Under the pieces are notes generated by a model. It was not told the DNA's origin. It searched no databases and saw only the letters and a program-made list of their open reading frames with translations. Positions 44,815 to 54,197 of a DNA stretch of 64,000 bases are shown one piece after another. The stretch comes from CAJQQY01 sp045104975. GTDB lineage: Bacteria > Bacteroidota > Bacteroidia > Chitinophagales > Saprospiraceae. Both the position numbers and the translations under genes were made by a program. The stretch's first letter is position 1; each line of letters starts with the position of its first letter. The stretch lies in the NCBI GenBank assembly GCA_045104975.1, contig JBGCCY010000062.1:22927-86926 (forward strand), read 5' to 3'.

Positions 44815-47094
44815 ATGAAGAATACTTTAACTTCTCTTTTCCTTTTGATCGCCGCTTTAGGTTTTGGTCAAGATTTTTATGATCTCAATTCAGTTCAAAC
44901 GATTGAAATCACTTTTTCCCAAACCAACTGGGATCAATTACTTGACAATGCTTATGCTTCAACTGGCGATTATATCCTAGCTGAAAGTGTCAGTATCAAT
45001 GGTGAAGTTTTCGATAGTGTCGGAGTCAAATATAAAGGCAATAGTACTTATCAATCTAACCAAGTGAAGAATCCATTTCACATCGAATTAGACACTTATA
45101 AAGATCATCAATACGAGGCTTATACTGATATCAAGTTGAGTAATGTGGCAAAAGATCCTTCCTTTTTAAGAGAAGTCTTATCTTACCACGTTTTGAGACA
45201 ATATATGGATGCGCCACTTTCCAACTATGCAAATGTTTATGTCAATGGAACATTGATTGGCTTGTACAGCAATTCAGAAGCGATTTCGAAAAAATTTGTC
45301 AATAGCCGTTTTTATTCTAAGAAAAATACTTTTATCAAATGTAATCCTCCAGCAGGCGCAGGGCCTCAATCGAATGATTTCCCCAACTTAGTTTATCTCG
45401 GACAAGACAGTTCTAATTATTACGATGCTTATGAATTAAAATCAGATTATGGTTGGGAAGAACTCATCAACCTTTGTGATACATTAGCCAATAATATCAA
45501 TGACATCGAAGCAATCTTGGACGTAGACAAAGCCTTGTGGATGTTGGCTTTCAATAATGTACTCGTCAATTTAGATAGTTATTCAGGTGGTTTTAAGCAA
45601 AATTATTATTTGTATCGAGATGATTATGGTCGATTCCTTCCTGTCGTTTGGGATTTGAATGAATCTTTTGGTCAATTCAGTATGGCAGGTGGAACAGGAA
45701 ATAATTTGAATAACACGGCTGCAAAGCAACAAATGGATCACCTGCTTCATATCAACGATGCAGATTTTCCATTAATCCAAAAATTGCTGAGCGTACCAAC
45801 TTATAAAAGAATGTACCTCGCTCATATGAAAACGATGTTGTTGGAAAATTTTGATGATGATTCCTACATCGCTACTGCAGAAGCATTGCAAACTTTGATC
45901 GACGCAGATGTGCAGGCAGACAACAATAAATTTTTCACTTACGCTAATTTTACCTCTAATTTAAACTCAGACATCAATGGCGGTCCTGGGCCAGGTGGTG
46001 GAGCAACTCCAGGTATCACTAACTTAATGGATGGAAGAAATGATTACCTTTTGGGATTATCAGATTTTACACAAACGGATCCTACCATTTCAGATATTGC
46101 TACCTCTACTCCTACTCCAATTATTAATGAGACGATTGCGTTTACTGCTACTGTCACAGACGCAGACGAAGTGACTTTGGGTTACCGAACTGAGTTAGGC
46201 GCACCTTTTATCAAATTGGAAATGTTTGACGATGGGGCCAATAATGATGGGGCAGCAGGTGATGGAGTTTATGGAACTAACCTAACGATCACGAATCCAT
46301 TTGTACAATATTTTATTTATGCAGAAAACAGTAATGCTGGAAAATTCTCTCCGCAACGTGCTCAATATGAATATTATACTTTGACCGCAACTACCACAAA
46401 TCCAACTGTTGGTGACTTAGTCATCAATGAATTTATGGCATCGAATGATGTGACTGTAGCGGATCAAGATGGCGAATTTGACGACTGGATAGAATTTTAT
46501 AACAATAGTTCTACAACTATTGACCTGGAAGGATATTACCTTTCAGATGATGCCACCGATTTACAGAAATGGGCATTCCTTCCAGGAGCTGTGATTGAAG
46601 GAAATAGTTATGCAATCGTTTGGGCAGACAATGATGAAGCACAAACTGGGTTGCATGCCAATTTTAAATTATCAGCATCCGCAGAATCTATCTTTTTATC
46701 AAATACGGCTGGGACAATTATTGATGAAGTAAGTTATGTCGATCAAACAACTGATATTTCATACGGTCGATTTCCAAATGGTGTAGGAAACTTTCAAGTT
46801 ATGACACCAACTTTTAATGGTGAAAATAATGGAACAGGAACAACTAGTATTTCAAATACAAGATTAGAATCTTTTAATTTAAAAGCTACTCCGAATCCGG
46901 CAGACGATCACTTCTTTTTGGAAATAGAAGGAGATGAAGGAAAAGAAAGAAACATTTCGATTCATAATTTAAATGGTATTCTGATTTACCAAGATGTAAT
47001 TTCTAAAAATAAATTTATTCATACTCATGATTGGGCAGCAGGAATGTATATCATTAGAGTTGATAATTCGTTTTTAAAAATAGTAGTCAACTAG
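44815..47094 (+). CDS. T9SS-exported CotH-kinase-like protein with lamin-tail domain
   Basis: Exported protein of 759 residues. A signal peptide (MKNTLTSLFLLIAALGFG) precedes a CotH domain (about 25-370: DSVGVKYKGNSTYQ, FLREVLSYHVLRQYM, FLPVVWDLNESFG). CotH proteins are atypical protein kinases that phosphorylate secreted proteins; the WDLNESFG stretch corresponds to the metal-binding region. A linker with GGPGPGGGATPG follows, then a beta domain, a lamin-tail domain (about 535-650, DLVINEFMASNDVTV) and a type A sorting domain (ATPNPADDHFF). It probably acts outside the cell. It is followed by a large inverted repeat and the YHYH lipoprotein gene. Confidence 0.9.
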   Translation: MKNTLTSLFLLIAALGFGQDFYDLNSVQTIEITFSQTNWDQLLDNAYASTGDYILAESVSINGEVFDSVGVKYKGNSTYQSNQVKNPFHIELDTYKDHQYEAYTDIKLSNVAKDPSFLREVLSYHVLRQYMDAPLSNYANVYVNGTLIGLYSNSEAISKKFVNSRFYSKKNTFIKCNPPAGAGPQSNDFPNLVYLGQDSSNYYDAYELKSDYGWEELINLCDTLANNINDIEAILDVDKALWMLAFNNVLVNLDSYSGGFKQNYYLYRDDYGRFLPVVWDLNESFGQFSMAGGTGNNLNNTAAKQQMDHLLHINDADFPLIQKLLSVPTYKRMYLAHMKTMLLENFDDDSYIATAEALQTLIDADVQADNNKFFTYANFTSNLNSDINGGPGPGGGATPGITNLMDGRNDYLLGLSDFTQTDPTISDIATSTPTPIINETIAFTATVTDADEVTLGYRTELGAPFIKLEMFDDGANNDGAAGDGVYGTNLTITNPFVQYFIYAENSNAGKFSPQRAQYEYYTLTATTTNPTVGDLVINEFMASNDVTVADQDGEFDDWIEFYNNSSTTIDLEGYYLSDDATDLQKWAFLPGAVIEGNSYAIVWADNDEAQTGLHANFKLSASAESIFLSNTAGTIIDEVSYVDQTTDISYGRFPNGVGNFQVMTPTFNGENNGTGTTSISNTRLESFNLKATPNPADDHFFLEIEGDEGKERNISIHNLNGILIYQDVISKNKFIHTHDWAAGMYIIRVDNSFLKIVVN

Positions 47095-47103
47095 CACGTA
47101 GCT

Positions 47104-47204
47104 GTCTGCTTTAGCTGACCTTAAAAAAGATACAAACGAGAGAAGTAATTTTATTTATTCAAAAAAATCGCTCCGCTCCTTTTTTAAGGTCAGCTAAAAC
47201 AGAC
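47104..47204. repeat. 26-bp inverted repeat pair around a 49-base spacer
   Basis: Arms 47104-47129 and 47179-47204 match in 25 of 26 positions; the inner part reads TTTAGCTGACCTTAAAAAAG. It lies directly after the CotH stop and before the YHYH lipoprotein. It could be a large terminator or a small mobile-element relic; no flanking target duplication is obvious. Confidence 0.6.
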
Positions 47205-47231
47205 CACCACATTACTATAAACTTGATTCAA

Positions 47232-48170
47232 ATGAAACATCAATCGTTATTAATTTTAATAATCCTAACCATCGCAAGTTGCGGACCAAACAACAAAAAC
47301 TTAACTGAAAAAATTATCCCCGTAAATCCTGCTCACTTTATCCAAGAAAGTTTACTCGAACCAATTACCACAGAGGAATATAAACTCTCCAATGGCACCA
47401 CAACTGAATGTTATAAATTAGTCGTAAGGTCCATTCCACACGAACACAAAATGGGCCCGTGGTGTCCAACTCATATCAAAGATTCGAAAGAGCAAGGCGG
47501 CATCTGGTTTGAAGATGGAAAAGTCTATGATGTAGATGGTCACTTCATTTCCAATATTGGAGAATTTTATGCTGATGCAAAATGGAATTTATATAATGAA
47601 GATGGCTCCATAAAAGTAACCAAAACCCAAAAGGCATGTGAAGGGGCTGCCAAACCAAACGTAGAAGAAATTTATAAAAATCATTGTGTAGAATGTCAAC
47701 CTTCCTTTTATCACGATCACATCACGACTTATTATATTCCAATCAACCCTATTTATCAAACTTCATCAACCAATCCCAGACGAGGCATTATGGGATTAGC
47801 GTTTAATGGCGTCAACTTTGATCCTCCCGCTCCTACTCAAGCAATTTTGAATGCTCATACTTTAGCTCCTTTGGATGATTGTGGCGGTCACGTCAATCCT
47901 CACGTTGGATATCATTATCATGCCGTAAATGGTTGCACCAAAGAAATTGAACAATCTGATGGACATGCTCCGATGGTTGGATATGCGATTGATGGTTTTG
48001 GAATTTACGCAGCGAAAGATAGTGAAGGAAATAAATCAACAAACTTAGATCCTTGTGGCGGACACGAAGATAAAGTCAGAGGTTATCATTATCATGCTGG
48101 AGCACCTGGAAGCAATCAAATTCTCGGTTGCTTAAATGGCGAATATGGGAAAATGATTGTTAGCCATTAA
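47232..48170 (+). CDS. YHYH-domain lipoprotein
   Basis: Exported protein of 312 residues. I take the ATG at 47232 (MKHQSLLILIILTIASC), which gives a lipoprotein signal; a TTG at 47223 precedes it in frame. The C-terminal half is a YHYH domain: CGGHVNPHVGYHYHAVNGC, then APMVGYAIDGFGIY and RGYHYHAGAPG. The domain is named for these clustered His and Tyr residues; its function is not established, but the His-rich core suggests metal binding. Here there are also many Cys (HCVECQP, GPWCPTH). It precedes a SCO-type copper chaperone gene on the same strand. Confidence 0.9.
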   Translation: MKHQSLLILIILTIASCGPNNKNLTEKIIPVNPAHFIQESLLEPITTEEYKLSNGTTTECYKLVVRSIPHEHKMGPWCPTHIKDSKEQGGIWFEDGKVYDVDGHFISNIGEFYADAKWNLYNEDGSIKVTKTQKACEGAAKPNVEEIYKNHCVECQPSFYHDHITTYYIPINPIYQTSSTNPRRGIMGLAFNGVNFDPPAPTQAILNAHTLAPLDDCGGHVNPHVGYHYHAVNGCTKEIEQSDGHAPMVGYAIDGFGIYAAKDSEGNKSTNLDPCGGHEDKVRGYHYHAGAPGSNQILGCLNGEYGKMIVSH

Positions 48171-48311
48171 CTCAAGTTAATTCGTATTTTTTCAAGTCCT
48201 TTTTAATCATAATTGACTAAAAGGTAGGTCTTTTTCCAGTTTACTTGTCTTTAATTTAAGCATACGCTTAATAGCTAAACCTTTTGTTAAAAAAAAGAAC
48301 AAGTTTTTCTT

Positions 48312-48989
48312 ATGAATTATATCAAAAATATATTCCCAATAAAACTGATTGCCTTTATCAGTTTTTCTATATTATTTTTTAGCTGCGCAAAATCGACAGA
48401 GCAAAAAAGCGAAGTAAATGCATTGCCATATTACGACGAGGCGACTTTTACTCCACATTGGTTTAGTGCAGATGATTCAGCACTAAATGATTTTCATAAA
48501 ATTTCTTCTTTCCAATTAGTCAATCAAGAAGGAGAGTCGATATCTGAAAAAACTTTTGATGAAAAAATTTATATCACCGATTTCTTCTTTACGATCTGTC
48601 CTGGCATTTGTCCAAAGATGACAAAAAACATGGGGGTGCTTCAAGAGGAATTTCTGAAAGATGATGAGGTACTTTTGCTTTCTCATTCCGTTACTCCTGA
48701 AATGGATTCCGTTTCAGTTTTGAAAAAGTACGCAGAAGAAAAAGGAGTCATTTCTAGAAAATGGCATCTAGCAACTGGCACTCAAGAAGACATTTATAAA
48801 TTGGGTCGCCAAGATTATTTCGTAGAAGAAGATTTAGGTTTAACAAAAGAAGCTGACGAATTTTTACATACCGAGAATTTTGTTTTAATTGATAAAAACC
48901 AACACATCCGAGGAATTTATAATGGATTAAATTCCGCATCGGTGAGTCAACTAATTAAAGATGTAAAAACATTGCAAATGGAAAAGTGA
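48312..48989 (+). CDS. SCO1/SenC-family copper chaperone lipoprotein
   Basis: Protein of 225 residues with a lipoprotein signal (ISFSILFFSC) and a thioredoxin-like fold. Copper ligands of the SCO family are in place: Cys96 and Cys100 in TICPGICPKM and His186 in FLHTENFVLID. SCO proteins deliver copper to the CuA site of cytochrome oxidase or act as thiol reductases in the periplasm. It follows the YHYH lipoprotein gene by 141 bases and is closed by a strong terminator, so the two probably form a transcription unit. Confidence 0.93.
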   Translation: MNYIKNIFPIKLIAFISFSILFFSCAKSTEQKSEVNALPYYDEATFTPHWFSADDSALNDFHKISSFQLVNQEGESISEKTFDEKIYITDFFFTICPGICPKMTKNMGVLQEEFLKDDEVLLLSHSVTPEMDSVSVLKKYAEEKGVISRKWHLATGTQEDIYKLGRQDYFVEEDLGLTKEADEFLHTENFVLIDKNQHIRGIYNGLNSASVSQLIKDVKTLQMEK

Positions 48990-49383
48990 TAGAACTCTAG
49001 AAAAGCGTGATTACTTAGGCAACTTTTTTTTATCTTATAGTATCTTATTATTTATAAAATGAGAATCCCGAATTTTTGGTAAATCAAAAATTCGGGATTT
49101 TTTTATACTTCATACCTAAAGGAATAAAATGGATCATTTCATTTTTTTTCGAAAAGAAGATAAAACGTGGGGGGAATATAACTTTCAGGTGTCTTTAGTG
49201 TAGAAGTTGTTTTAAAAAATCTAATTGAAATATAGGTATATGTAAGATTTTAGGATTATTTTTTAATCAAATAACTCCTTATAATCAATAATTTTCTTTT
49301 CCTTGATCACTTAATAAAACAAAAATTCAAAGTTATCTAAACTAAAGATTGTAGGTTCTACTATATCTGCAAAAACGAACAAC
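48990..49383. other. Spacer between SCO gene and first SprB-repeat gene
   Basis: It holds the terminator at 49064-49099, then a stretch with the repeated word ACTTTCAGGTGTCTT (49181) and AT-rich leader DNA before 49384. A 24-codon frame from 49128 is present but has no recognisable product. Confidence 0.5.
49064..49104 (+). terminator. Rho-independent terminator of the SCO transcript
   Basis: A 15-bp perfect stem (AATCCCGAATTTTTG with 49085-49099), 6-base loop and a run of T. Confidence 0.9.
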
Positions 49384-51726
49384 ATGATGCAAAGAAATTT
49401 ATACCTAATTCTATTTACTCTAACCAGTTATTTCGCTTTTTCTCAGCCTGCTCCTTGCGGCACACCTCCTGCCATGACAACTACTTGCCTCGATGCCTGT
49501 GTGATTTGTGATATTGATGGATTTACAGGAAGGAATGATTTACCTTCTGGTGGTCAAGGTTTCCCTGAATTCTGTACAATTGATTATGACCGAATGGCCT
49601 ATATTGCTTTTATCGCTGGAACGGTCGATTTAGAAATACAGGTTACCGTTACTAATTGTGTTGGTTTTTCTGGTTTGGAAGTTGGAATTTTTGAAAGTTT
49701 TGACTGTGAAAATTTTACCGCAGTTACGCTTTGTGATACAGATATTCCATCCAATGCTTCGGTTATCTTTACTAATACAACTCCTTTAGTTGTTGGTCAA
49801 CATTATTACTTGGTAATGGATGGATCAAGCGGAACTATTTGTGATTGGACCTTTGATGTACTGAGTGGAAGTACTGCTGTTGGACAATTAACGACTTCAG
49901 GAGACATCAGCGGACTCGCTCAAACTTGCCCAGATATGCCAACCACTTATTCCACGACTGGAGATGTTGGTGCTGCACTTTTTTATTGGACAGTAGATGG
50001 AACTCCTTCAGGTGGGACAACTCAAACGGTTGACATTACTTTCCCTGCTGACGGAACTTATGAGTTATGTGTCACGGCTGCAAATGTTTGTGATAACGCT
50101 CCACCAACTTGTACAACGGTAGAAGTGGTCACTCCAGGTACGCTAAATTTGGTTGAAGAAATTTGTGATAATGATTGTTACGATGTGGCAGGGCAGACGA
50201 TATGTGAATCTGGAATTTATGATTTTGTCATCACACTTCCGAATGGATGTGATAGTTTAATATTTTTAGATTTAACCGTTTTGCCACAAGCGCAAGAAGT
50301 AGTAGATATTAATTTATGTGTCGGTCAAGAATTCTTTATTGGCTCTAATCCATATTCAACTACGGGTATTTTTGTCGATACTGTTTTGACTGCTGCTGCT
50401 TGCGATAGTATTGTTACACTTGATTTATTTATGGTCGAATGTGAAATTATTGGTGCGACAGATTTCATTTCTCCGATTTGTAATGGGGAAGCGAATGGAT
50501 TTTTGGTTTTCTCTGTCCAAAATGGAACACCACCTTTTAACTATGTTTGGGAACACATCACCGATGTAACTATTTTTGGATCAGGTAGCACTATCTTGTT
50601 TGACAACAATCAAATCTCCAATGTTCCAGCAGGTATTTATGAAATAAATATCATGGATAATTTTGGCAATAATGTAGTACTCTTTCAAGAGGTAACGGAA
50701 CCAACTGTGCTGAGTGTTGCGACAGATGCTATAGACATTGATGGATTTAATCTGAGTTGCAATGGGGGAATGGATGGCACAGCTTTGGCAACCGGAGATG
50801 GCGGAGTACTACCCTACTCTTTCTCTTGGAGTGACAATCAAATGCAAATTGGAGATCAAGCCAACAACCTCGCTGCAGGTTTTTACACCGTCAGCATCAC
50901 CGATGATAATGGTTGTGTGCAAACCAATAATATTACTTTAACTGAACCTACTCCCATTGAATTTTTGATTGATTATATCGATCCTAATTGCGATGGCTTT
51001 GAAACTGGTTTGATTCAAATCGATTCCGTTTGGGGTGGAACACCACCTTATCAAACTGCGATAGGAAGTGGATCATTCAATTCAGAAAATATTTATCAAG
51101 ATCTACCTTCTGGTACTTACGATATTTCCATCATGGATGACAATGGTTGCGAAACAGTAGATAGTGGAACTTTAACCGCGCCAGATATTCCAGTTCTTTT
51201 TATGGGACCCGATTTGGAAGTGGCATTAGGCTGCGATATTTTAATTCCAGTTACTACCAATAATACGAATTTGGTAGACATCATTTGGACTAGTGTAGAT
51301 AACACCATCGATTGTGATACTTGTCTTCGCCCAACAGTTGCGCCGGTTAATAATGCTTCTTATTTTTTGACAGTTACTTCTATCGACGATTGTTCGACAA
51401 GCGATTCGATTAATATTTTTGTCAATAAAATTAGAGACGTTTTTGTACCTAATGCTTTTTCTCCAAATGGAGATGGTGCGAACGACTTCTTTTATGTCAA
51501 TGCGAATAAATCAGTTTCATTGATAAAAAATATGCGCATTTTCAATCGTTGGGGAGCAGTAGTTTTTGAAGGAAACGATTTACCTCCAAATGATTTTAGT
51601 TATGGATGGAATGGATTTTTCAAAGGAAAATTAGTCAGTTCAGGCGTTTATATTTGGATGGTTGAAATCGAATATTTAGATGGTGAAGTCATACAACTTT
51701 CAGGCGACTTGACGATAACTTTGTAA
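49384..51726 (+). CDS. SprB-repeat protein with T9SS type B (CHU_C) sorting domain, copy 1
   Basis: Surface protein of 780 residues with a signal peptide (MMQRNLYLILFTLTSYFAFS). An N-terminal cysteine-rich domain (about 20-165, CVICDIDGFTG) is followed by a PKD-like part (about 170-240), a Cys-paired segment, and three SprB-type repeats (PICNGEANGFLVFSVQNGTP; NLSCNGGMDGTALATGDGGV; NCDGFETGLIQIDSVWGGTP), each ending in a DDNGC-like turn. The C-terminus (about 690-780: FVPNAFSPNGDGANDFF, RWGAVVFEG) is a gliding-motility-associated type B sorting domain. SprB-like proteins are mobile adhesins. It is nearly duplicated by the next gene. Confidence 0.93.
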   Translation: MMQRNLYLILFTLTSYFAFSQPAPCGTPPAMTTTCLDACVICDIDGFTGRNDLPSGGQGFPEFCTIDYDRMAYIAFIAGTVDLEIQVTVTNCVGFSGLEVGIFESFDCENFTAVTLCDTDIPSNASVIFTNTTPLVVGQHYYLVMDGSSGTICDWTFDVLSGSTAVGQLTTSGDISGLAQTCPDMPTTYSTTGDVGAALFYWTVDGTPSGGTTQTVDITFPADGTYELCVTAANVCDNAPPTCTTVEVVTPGTLNLVEEICDNDCYDVAGQTICESGIYDFVITLPNGCDSLIFLDLTVLPQAQEVVDINLCVGQEFFIGSNPYSTTGIFVDTVLTAAACDSIVTLDLFMVECEIIGATDFISPICNGEANGFLVFSVQNGTPPFNYVWEHITDVTIFGSGSTILFDNNQISNVPAGIYEINIMDNFGNNVVLFQEVTEPTVLSVATDAIDIDGFNLSCNGGMDGTALATGDGGVLPYSFSWSDNQMQIGDQANNLAAGFYTVSITDDNGCVQTNNITLTEPTPIEFLIDYIDPNCDGFETGLIQIDSVWGGTPPYQTAIGSGSFNSENIYQDLPSGTYDISIMDDNGCETVDSGTLTAPDIPVLFMGPDLEVALGCDILIPVTTNNTNLVDIIWTSVDNTIDCDTCLRPTVAPVNNASYFLTVTSIDDCSTSDSINIFVNKIRDVFVPNAFSPNGDGANDFFYVNANKSVSLIKNMRIFNRWGAVVFEGNDLPPNDFSYGWNGFFKGKLVSSGVYIWMVEIEYLDGEVIQLSGDLTITL

Positions 51727-51751
51727 AAAAAGAAATCACTAACAATTGACT

Positions 51752-51759
51752 TATCTTTG
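51752..51759 (+). promoter_or_regulatory. -7 box TATCTTTG between the duplicated adhesin genes
   Basis: TATCTTTG ends 13 bases before the ATG at 51773, supporting that start over an upstream in-frame TTG at 51746 and suggesting copy 2 has its own promoter within the 46-base spacer. The matching place before copy 1 reads TATATCTGC, which is not consensus. Confidence 0.5.
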
Positions 51760-51772
51760 TAAAAACGAAAAA

Positions 51773-54115
51773 ATGATGCAGAGAATTTTATACTTATTTC
51801 TATTCATGTTAACCAGCAATTTTGCTTTTTCTCAACCTGAACCTTGTGGCCCAAATCCAGCTACAACTTCCACTTGTCTAGAAGCTTGTGTGATTTGTGA
51901 TATTGATGGATTTACAGGAACCAATGATACTCCAACTGGAGGACAAGGTTTCCCTGAGTTTTGCACCACACAATATAACCGAATGGGATATATTGCTTTT
52001 ATCGCAGGAACGGTCGATTTAGAAATACAAGTTACAGTAACTAATTGTGTTGGTTTTTCTGGACTAGAAGTAGGGATTTTTGAAAGTTTTGATTGTGAAA
52101 ATTTTACCCAAGTTACTTTTTGTGATACAGATATTCCATCCAATGCTTCCGTTATTTTTTCTAATACCGTTCCCTTAGTTGTTGGCCAACATTATTACTT
52201 AGTGATGGATGGATCGAATGGAACTATTTGTGATTGGACTTTTGATGTACTGAGTGGAAGTACTGCCGTTGGTCAATTAACGACCTCTGGAGACATCAGC
52301 GGACTCGCACAAACTTGCCCAGATATGCCAACCACATATTCGACGACTGGCGATGTTGGAGCGGCGCTTTTTTATTGGACGGTAGATGGAACACCTGCAG
52401 GTGGAACCACTCAAACCGTTGATATTACTTTCCCTGCTGATGGAACGTATGAGTTATGCGTCACGGCTGCAAATGTATGTGATGATGCTCCTCCAAGTTG
52501 TACCACAGTAGAAGTAGTGACTCCAGGAACTTTAAATTTGATAGAAGAAATTTGTGATAATGATTGCTACGAAGTCGCTGGCCAAACCATTTGTAATACA
52601 GGAATTTATGATTTTGTCATCACACTTCCGAATGGATGTGATAGTTTAATATTTTTGGATTTAACCGTTTTGCCGCAGGCGCAAGAAACAGTTGACATTA
52701 ATTTATGTGTCGGTCAAGAATTTTTTATTGGTACAACTCCCTATTCAACAACAGGCATCTTCATCGATACAATTCTGACCGCCGCTGCTTGTGATAGTAT
52801 TGTTACGCTCGATTTATTTATGGTCGAATGTGAAATTATTGGATCTACCGATTTCATCTCGCCAATTTGTAATGGTGAAGCAAATGGCTTTTTGGTTTTC
52901 TCTGTCCAAAATGGAACACCACCTTTTAGCTACGTCTGGGAGCATATTACCGATGTAACTATTTTTGGATCAGGTAGCACTATCTTATTTGATAACAATC
53001 AAATTTCTAATGTTCCCGCAGGTATTTATGAAATAAATATCATGGATGATTTTGGTAATAATGTGGTGCTATTTCAAGAAGTAACTGAGCCATCCGTTTT
53101 GTCGGTGGCAACCAATGCAATTGATATTGATGGATTTAATTTGAGTTGTAATAGTGGAATGGATGGTACTGCTTTGGCAACTGGAAATGGCGGAGTCCTC
53201 CCTTACTCTTTTGCTTGGAGTGACGGGCAAATGCAAGTTGGAGATCAAGCCAATAATTTATCTGCTGGTTTTTATACTGTCAGTATCACCGACGATAATG
53301 GTTGTGTACAAACCAATAATATCACTTTGGCAGAACCAACTCCAATCGAATTTTTAATCAATTATATTGATCCAAATTGCGATGGATTCGAAACTGGCTT
53401 GATTCAAATAGATTCAGTTTGGGGCGGTACTCCTGCTTATCAAACTGCTATGGGAAGTGGTCCATTTAGTTCTGCTACCATTTATCAAGATCTCGCTTCT
53501 GGCACTTACGACATTTTCATCATGGATGATAATGGTTGTGAAGTGGAAGATAGTGGAACTTTAACTGCACCTGATATTCCTATTTTATTCATGGGCCCAG
53601 ATTTAGAAGTGGACTTGGGATGCGATATTTTAATTCCAATTACGACCAATAATACAAATCTTATCGATATCATCTGGACTAGTGTGGACAACTCCTTGGA
53701 TTGTGACACTTGCCTACGACCAATGGCGAGTCCTTTAAATAGTACTTCCTATTCATTGATGGTGACCTCGATCGACGATTGTTCGACAAGCGATTCAATC
53801 AATATATTTGTCAATAAAATTCGAGACGTATTTATTCCAAATGCGTTTTCTCCAAATGGAGATGGTGCGAACGATCACTTTTTTATCAATGCGAATAAAT
53901 CTGTTTCGTTGATAAAGAACATGAGAGTTTTTAATCGTTGGGGAGCGGTAGTTTTTGAAGGAAATGATTTGCCGCCAAATGATTTTAGTTATGGTTGGAA
54001 TGGATTTGTTAATGGAAAATTAGTTAGCTCAGGTGTCTATGTTTGGATGGCAGAAATTGAATATTTAGATGGTGAAGTTATTCAGTTATCTGGCGACTTG
54101 ACCGTGACGTTGTAA
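51773..54115 (+). CDS. SprB-repeat protein with T9SS type B sorting domain, copy 2
   Basis: Protein of 780 residues, colinear with copy 1 and, by eye, roughly nine tenths identical along its whole length, including the SprB repeats and the sorting domain (FIPNAFSPNGDGANDHF). Differences cluster near the signal peptide (MMQRILYLFLFMLTSNFAFS), the first 40 mature residues and parts of the third repeat. Many codon differences are synonymous. It is a clear tandem duplication with retained function, and both copies likely reach the surface through T9SS. Confidence 0.93.
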   Translation: MMQRILYLFLFMLTSNFAFSQPEPCGPNPATTSTCLEACVICDIDGFTGTNDTPTGGQGFPEFCTTQYNRMGYIAFIAGTVDLEIQVTVTNCVGFSGLEVGIFESFDCENFTQVTFCDTDIPSNASVIFSNTVPLVVGQHYYLVMDGSNGTICDWTFDVLSGSTAVGQLTTSGDISGLAQTCPDMPTTYSTTGDVGAALFYWTVDGTPAGGTTQTVDITFPADGTYELCVTAANVCDDAPPSCTTVEVVTPGTLNLIEEICDNDCYEVAGQTICNTGIYDFVITLPNGCDSLIFLDLTVLPQAQETVDINLCVGQEFFIGTTPYSTTGIFIDTILTAAACDSIVTLDLFMVECEIIGSTDFISPICNGEANGFLVFSVQNGTPPFSYVWEHITDVTIFGSGSTILFDNNQISNVPAGIYEINIMDDFGNNVVLFQEVTEPSVLSVATNAIDIDGFNLSCNSGMDGTALATGNGGVLPYSFAWSDGQMQVGDQANNLSAGFYTVSITDDNGCVQTNNITLAEPTPIEFLINYIDPNCDGFETGLIQIDSVWGGTPAYQTAMGSGPFSSATIYQDLASGTYDIFIMDDNGCEVEDSGTLTAPDIPILFMGPDLEVDLGCDILIPITTNNTNLIDIIWTSVDNSLDCDTCLRPMASPLNSTSYSLMVTSIDDCSTSDSINIFVNKIRDVFIPNAFSPNGDGANDHFFINANKSVSLIKNMRVFNRWGAVVFEGNDLPPNDFSYGWNGFVNGKLVSSGVYVWMAEIEYLDGEVIQLSGDLTVTL

Positions 54116-54153
54116 AAAGAACTGAATATCCAATCTCGGATATTCAGTTCTTT
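54116..54153 (+). terminator. Terminator after the adhesin pair
   Basis: A perfect 16-bp stem (AAAGAACTGAATATCC with 54138-54153) and 6-base loop directly after the copy 2 stop. Confidence 0.85.
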
Positions 54154-54197
54154 CAACCTTCACCGCAAGTTTTAAAACATATTGCCATCTAATTTAT

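Noticed and set aside
49128..49202. 24-codon gene upstream of the first SprB-repeat gene
   Set aside because: Too short, not recognised, and overlaps a repeated non-coding word.
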